Origin: Haemophilus paracuniculus
GTDB taxonomy: Bacteria > Pseudomonadota > Gammaproteobacteria > Enterobacterales > Pasteurellaceae
NCBI RefSeq assembly: GCF_002015115.1
Contig: NZ_MUYA01000008.1
Coordinates: forward strand, 139,839-203,838
Reading direction: 5' to 3'
DNA: 64,000 nt
Made by a program: the position numbers and the translations under genes. The notes beneath the pieces were generated by a model. It was given only the letters and a program-made list of their open reading frames with translations, made no database searches and had not been told where the DNA came from. How positions within the stretch are numbered: position 1 is the first letter of the stretch; every line of letters starts with the position of its first letter. This document shows, piece by piece, positions 56,734 through 64,000 of this stretch.

Positions 56734-56834
56734 TGTGATTTTTTTCACGTTTTTATAACAAAGTTGCGATCTAATGCCGTTTTTTATGGCGTGATTAGTT
56801 TAAAAGTCAAGATTTGTAAGGTATAATTCGCCCC
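56734..56834 (+). promoter_or_regulatory. atp operon promoter with CRP-like site
   Basis: TGTGA, six T, TCACG at 56734-56749 fits a CRP box. A consensus -10 TATAAT lies at 56822-56827; with a start near 56834 the CRP centre would be about 92 bases upstream, in helical phase for class I activation. The -35 region is weak (TTTAAA at 56799-56804). Confidence 0.5.
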
Positions 56835-56882
56835 AATTTTTGTTGGTTTTACAGTGGAAATTCCACATTTTTTACGGGGATT

Positions 56883-57281
56883 ATGATGTCTGCTGTAATC
56901 AATAAAGCAAAACAGCAATATCGTTACGCATTACGGTTAGAAATGATTTTTCTCGTGTTGCTGGCGTGTGTGGGTTTTGTCTGGCAATGGCAAATTGCAC
57001 TTTCTCTTTGGTTGGGAAGTTTGGCGAGTTTTTTGCCCCATTGCTTGTTTACATATTGGATTTTCTTTCGACAATCTGCAAAAAATCAGTCGAAAATGAC
57101 CGCTTTTTATCGGGCGGAAGGGCTGAAATGGCTTTTGACGATTGGGCTGATTGTGGCGATTTTTAAAGGTGTGCCGCAGCTTCATTTTATCGCTTTTTTC
57201 GTGGGCTACTTTTTTGCGTTATTGTTGAATATTACGTTGCCGATCTTTTTGCAAGCCAAAAATCGTGCAAGGGATAATTAA
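56883..57281 (+). CDS. atpI: ATP synthase assembly protein AtpI
   Basis: A 132-residue membrane protein with four helices, in the AtpI position at the head of the operon. It has the conserved YRYALRLEMIFLVLL and FFVGYFFALLLNI stretches. It helps c-ring assembly or Mg2+ supply. Either of two tandem ATG codons could start it. Confidence 0.88.
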   Translation: MMSAVINKAKQQYRYALRLEMIFLVLLACVGFVWQWQIALSLWLGSLASFLPHCLFTYWIFFRQSAKNQSKMTAFYRAEGLKWLLTIGLIVAIFKGVPQLHFIAFFVGYFFALLLNITLPIFLQAKNRARDN

Positions 57282-57307
57282 AATTTCTTTTAAATTCAAA
57301 AGGATAG

Positions 57308-58099
<792 letters not shown>

Positions 58100-58143
58100 G
58101 CAAACATCGCTTTCAATCAGTTTTGTGAACGAAAGCAAAGGTG

Positions 58144-58188
58144 CAAGCGGTCGGTTTGGCGAAAATTTTTGCGAATCTCACCGCTTGT
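58144..58188. other. USS inverted pair in the atpB-atpE gap
   Basis: GCAAGCGGT near 58143 and ACCGCTTGT near 58180 form a hairpin inside the operon. It is not followed by a T run, so it is more likely an uptake-sequence insertion or mRNA-stability element than a terminator. Confidence 0.5.
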
Positions 58189-58243
58189 ATTTGAGATTTA
58201 ACCTTTTTTATCAACCTAGCCTTTGGCTAATCCTTCAACCTAA

Positions 58244-58510
<267 letters not shown>

Positions 58511-58570
58511 GTCGGGCTTTCGTTTTAATCGTTATTCAATGAATAACTTAACCGACTTTGAGGAGGCGTT

Positions 58571-59041
58571 GTGAATTTAAATGCAACACTAATTGGTCAG
58601 CTGATTGCGTTCGCCCTATTTGTGGCGTTCTGTATGAAATATGTCTGGCCACCGCTGATTAAGGCGATTGAAGATCGTCAGAAAAGCATTGCAGACGCTT
58701 TGGCGAGTGCTGAAAAAGCAAAACAGGAACAAGCGGACACGAAAGCATTGGTTGAGCAAGAGCTTGCCAAAGCGAAAGAGGAAGCACAAAAAATCATTGA
58801 TTTGGCAACTAAACGCCGTAATGAGATTTTGGATTCTGTTCAAGCGGAAGCGGAAGCAGAAAGAGCGAGAATTATTGAGCAAGGTTATGCCGAAGTGGAA
58901 AGTGAGCGTAAACGTGTTCAAGAAGAATTGCGTCAAAAAGTGGCAGCATTGGCAGTGGCTGGTGCTGAGAAAATTGTGGGTCGTTCTGTCGATGCAGCGG
59001 CAAACAATGACATTATTGATAAGCTAGTTGCAGAACTATAA
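58571..59041 (+). CDS. atpF: ATP synthase F0 subunit b
   Basis: A 156-residue subunit with one N-terminal membrane helix ([20 protein letters not shown]) and a long charged coiled coil to about residue 135. Start GTG 58571, with GAGGAGGCGTT upstream. Two copies form the peripheral stalk with delta. Confidence 0.96.
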   Translation: MNLNATLIGQLIAFALFVAFCMKYVWPPLIKAIEDRQKSIADALASAEKAKQEQADTKALVEQELAKAKEEAQKIIDLATKRRNEILDSVQAEAEAERARIIEQGYAEVESERKRVQEELRQKVAALAVAGAEKIVGRSVDAAANNDIIDKLVAEL

Positions 59042-59054
59042 TAAGGTGGGGCAG

Positions 59055-59588
59055 ATGTCAGAACTAAGTACAGTAGCTCGCCCCTACGCTAAAGCAGCTT
59101 TTGATTTTGCTTTAGAACAGCGTCAGTTGGATAAATGGCAGGCGATGTTGCAATTCTCGGCGTTAGTGGCAGAGAATGAGCAAGTGGCTGATTACATCAG
59201 TTCCAGCCTTGCTTCAACACAAATTGCGGATACTTTTGTCGGCATTTGTGGCGATCAACTTGATGAATATGGGCAAAATTTCATTCGTATAATGGCTGAA
59301 AATAAACGCTTAGCGGCGTTACCTTCGGTGTTAGAAGCCTTTCTTGAATTGCGTGCCGATCACGAAGCCGTGAAAGAGGTGGAAGTGATTTCAGCACAAG
59401 AATTAAGTGAAGCACAACAAACCAAAATCGCCACTGCGATGGAAAAGCGACTTAATTGCAAAGTGCGTATTGTGTCCAAAATTGACAGTAGCCTCTTGGC
59501 TGGCGTGATGATTCGCTATGATGATACTGTGATTGACGGCAGTAGCCGTGGACAGCTAAACCGTTTGGCAACTGAGTTGAGCTTGTAA
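59055..59588 (+). CDS. atpH: ATP synthase F1 subunit delta
   Basis: A 177-residue delta subunit, start ATG 59055 ([19 protein letters not shown]) behind AGGTGGGG. The C-terminal [21 protein letters not shown] is typical. It links the stalk to the alpha3beta3 head. Confidence 0.96.
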   Translation: MSELSTVARPYAKAAFDFALEQRQLDKWQAMLQFSALVAENEQVADYISSSLASTQIADTFVGICGDQLDEYGQNFIRIMAENKRLAALPSVLEAFLELRADHEAVKEVEVISAQELSEAQQTKIATAMEKRLNCKVRIVSKIDSSLLAGVMIRYDDTVIDGSSRGQLNRLATELSL

Positions 59589-59601
59589 GAGGAATAAGAA
59601 A

Positions 59602-61143
59602 ATGCAACTAAATTCAACAGAAATTAGTGAATTGATTAAAAAACGTATTGCCCAGTTTAATGTGGTGAGCGAAGCTCAAAGCACAGGGACAATCGTTTCG
59701 GTAAGCGACGGGGTTATTCGTATCCACGGCTTATCCGATGTAATGCAAGGGGAAATGATTGCATTACCAGGCAATCGTTATGCGATTGCGTTGAACTTAG
59801 AAAGAGATTCAGTCGGTGCGGTAGTAATGGGGCCTTACGCAGATTTAGCGGAAGGTATGGAAGTGAAATGCACAGGGCGTATTCTTGAAGTGCCAGTGGG
59901 CCGTGGCTTGTTAGGTCGTGTGGTGAACACCCTCGGTCAGCCAATTGACGGCAAAGGCGAAATCCAAAACGATGGCTTCTCGCCAGTGGAAGTGATCGCC
60001 CCTGGTGTTATCGACCGTCAATCGGTGGATCAACCTGTTCAAACAGGTTATAAAGCGGTGGACTCAATGGTGCCAATCGGTCGTGGTCAGCGTGAGTTGA
60101 TTATCGGCGACCGTCAAACAGGTAAAACAGCACTTGCGATCGACGCGATCATCAACCAACGTGATTCAGGCATCAAATGTATCTATGTGGCGATCGGTCA
60201 GAAAGCCTCAACCATTTCAAACGTAGTGCGTAAATTAGAAGAACACGGTGCGTTACAAAATACGATCGTGGTGGTGGCGTCAGCGTCAGAATCGGCGGCG
60301 TTACAATACCTTGCCCCTTATGCAGGTTGTGCAATGGGCGAATATTTCCGTGATCGTGGTGAAGATGCGTTAATCGTTTACGATGATTTATCCAAACAAG
60401 CGGTGGCTTACCGTCAAATTTCATTACTTTTACGCCGTCCACCAGGTCGTGAAGCCTTCCCTGGTGATGTGTTCTATCTACACTCACGCTTACTTGAACG
60501 TGCTTCTCGTGTAAATGCCGACTATGTTGAGCGTTTCACCAAAGGTGCGGTGAAAGGTCAAACAGGTTCTTTGACCGCGTTACCGATCATCGAAACCCAA
60601 GCGGGCGATGTTTCGGCGTTCGTTCCAACCAACGTAATCTCGATTACCGACGGTCAGATCTTCTTAGAATCAGGCTTGTTCAATGCGGGTATTCGCCCTG
60701 CGGTAAACCCAGGTATCTCGGTTTCTCGTGTGGGTGGTGCGGCACAAACTAAGGTTGTAAAGAAAATGTCGGGTGGTATCCGTACCGCATTGGCACAATA
60801 CCGTGAATTAGCGGCGTTCGCACAGTTTGCGTCAGACTTAGACGATGCAACGCGTAAACAGCTTTCACACGGTCAGAAAGTAACCGAATTACTCAAACAA
60901 AAACAATTTAGCCCGATGTCGGTGGCTCAACTTGCGTTAGTGTTATTCGCTGCCGAGTTTGGTTATTTAGATGATGTCGAGTTAGAACGTATCAGCTCAT
61001 TTGAAAAAGCACTCTTAGAGTATGCGAACAGCAACTACGCAGACTTTATGAAAGATTTAACAAAATCAGGCGATTACAACGATTCGATTAAGGATCAACT
61101 CACTGAAATTGTTGAAAGTTTCAAAAAGAACAGTGCGTGGTAA
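59602..61143 (+). CDS. atpA: ATP synthase F1 subunit alpha
   Basis: A 513-residue alpha subunit. The P-loop [10 protein letters not shown] is near residues 169-178, with the signature [14 protein letters not shown]. It carries non-catalytic nucleotide sites. Confidence 0.98.
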   Translation: MQLNSTEISELIKKRIAQFNVVSEAQSTGTIVSVSDGVIRIHGLSDVMQGEMIALPGNRYAIALNLERDSVGAVVMGPYADLAEGMEVKCTGRILEVPVGRGLLGRVVNTLGQPIDGKGEIQNDGFSPVEVIAPGVIDRQSVDQPVQTGYKAVDSMVPIGRGQRELIIGDRQTGKTALAIDAIINQRDSGIKCIYVAIGQKASTISNVVRKLEEHGALQNTIVVVASASESAALQYLAPYAGCAMGEYFRDRGEDALIVYDDLSKQAVAYRQISLLLRRPPGREAFPGDVFYLHSRLLERASRVNADYVERFTKGAVKGQTGSLTALPIIETQAGDVSAFVPTNVISITDGQIFLESGLFNAGIRPAVNPGISVSRVGGAAQTKVVKKMSGGIRTALAQYRELAAFAQFASDLDDATRKQLSHGQKVTELLKQKQFSPMSVAQLALVLFAAEFGYLDDVELERISSFEKALLEYANSNYADFMKDLTKSGDYNDSIKDQLTEIVESFKKNSAW

Positions 61144-61165
61144 TTCACTCTAACGGAGACACAAA

Positions 61166-63422
<2,257 letters not shown>

Positions 63423-63447
63423 TTGTTCTTAAAACAAGGAGAACAAA

Positions 63448-63867
63448 ATGGCATCTCAATTTGAACTCACTATCGTGAGTGCAGAGCGAAAAATCTTCTC
63501 AGGCAAAGTAACCAGCGTGCGAGCTTCGGGAATTGACGGTGAATTAGGGGTGTATGCAGGGCATACTCCACTTCTTACCGCCATCAAACCAGGAATGGTT
63601 AAATTCACTTTGGAAGATAACAAAGAAGAAGTGATTTACGTTTCAGGCGGATTCCTTGAAGTGCAACCAACGGTGGTTACCGTGCTTGCCGACACTGCAA
63701 TCCGTGGCGAAGAGCTTGACAAACAACGCATCTTAGTCGCCAAACGCAAAGCGGAAGAAACGCTCAGTAAAACCAGTAACGCAGATATGTCTGCAAAATT
63801 AGCACGCGAAATTGCAAAATTACGTGTTTATGAAATCGTAAATTCAAAACTAGCAAATAGACGCTAA
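63448..63867 (+). CDS. atpC: ATP synthase F1 subunit epsilon
   Basis: A 139-residue epsilon subunit: beta-barrel with [24 protein letters not shown] and [20 protein letters not shown], then the two-helix C-terminal arm. Last gene of the operon, followed by a terminator. Confidence 0.97.
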   Translation: MASQFELTIVSAERKIFSGKVTSVRASGIDGELGVYAGHTPLLTAIKPGMVKFTLEDNKEEVIYVSGGFLEVQPTVVTVLADTAIRGEELDKQRILVAKRKAEETLSKTSNADMSAKLAREIAKLRVYEIVNSKLANRR

Positions 63868-63873
63868 TCCTCA

Positions 63874-63908
63874 AAACCCTAACAGTTAAGGCTGCTAGGG
63901 TTTTTTGT
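63874..63908 (+). terminator. Terminator of the atp operon
   Basis: AAACCCTA (63874-63881) pairs with TAGGGTTT (63896-63903), with an inner CAG/CTG, followed by TTTT. The remaining sequence to 64000 holds two USS-like cores and no gene. Confidence 0.88.
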
Positions 63909-64000
63909 TAATCTCAAAATTTGAAAAAATCCTACCGCTTGTCATCCTTTTTTGATATGAAACTAAACAGATTGCACTAAATTTATGCAAGCGGTTCGAT

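Overview
The window reads as a chromosomal segment of a Pasteurellaceae bacterium. Two things support this. Dozens of copies of the uptake signal sequence core ACAAGCGGT(C/T) are scattered through it, in the dialect of the Actinobacillus pleuropneumoniae / Mannheimia / Bibersteinia side of the family rather than the Haemophilus AAGTGCGGT dialect. The gene blocks (yia, mnmG-rsmG, vapXD, napFDAGHBC, rsfS-to-lipA, atp) are also those of this family. I cannot name a species. There is no prophage, insertion sequence, CRISPR array or rRNA operon.

Layout. 1-5.5 kb: a diketogulonate catabolic block on the minus strand (lyxK partial, yiaO, N, M, L, K) with divergent IclR regulator yiaJ. 5.5-5.9 kb: a very probable chromosomal origin (17 GATC sites, DnaA boxes) in front of mnmG, then rsmG. 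8.7-13.2 kb: anhydro-MurNAc recycling (anmK, murQ) around a vapXD toxin-antitoxin pair, then the lipid II flippase murJ. 13.2-16.7 kb: rpsT, glmS and a DeoR-type regulator. 16.8-25.2 kb: a YchJ-like protein, a polar amino-acid ABC transporter, mscL, hemG, trkH, a DUF937/OmpA fusion and a small locus that looks like a type I toxin-antitoxin. 25.2-30 kb: hslVU and the glycyl-radical pair yjjI-yjjW. 30-35 kb: eptA, an atypical kinase, sfsA, a VOC protein and a Phd/PIN toxin-antitoxin pair. 34.7-40 kb: mutY-yggX-mltC, tRNA-Phe and tRNA-Asn, two small lipoproteins behind a poly-T promoter, and ffh. 40-46.6 kb: the periplasmic nitrate reductase operon with an FNR-type site. 47-55.2 kb: the elongation/lipoate cluster rsfS-rlmH-mrdA-rodA-rlpA-dacA-ybeD-lipB-lipA. 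55.3-63.9 kb: a Tat-exported esterase and the complete atpIBEFHAGDC operon.

The genes form coherent units: cell-wall precursor synthesis and recycling (glmS, anmK, murQ, murJ, mltC, mrdA, rodA, rlpA, dacA), anaerobic respiration and radical chemistry (nap, yjjIW, hemG), and energy coupling (atp). The most unusual content lies between genes. Three families of dispersed multi-hairpin elements keep their base pairing while their sequence changes from copy to copy, and several sit inside what should be operons. A 23-residue hydrophobic ORF has its own promoter, terminator and a convincing opposing promoter. A T12 tract forms most of a promoter spacer. A second dialect of the uptake sequence (AAGGGGT core) recurs at least a dozen times.
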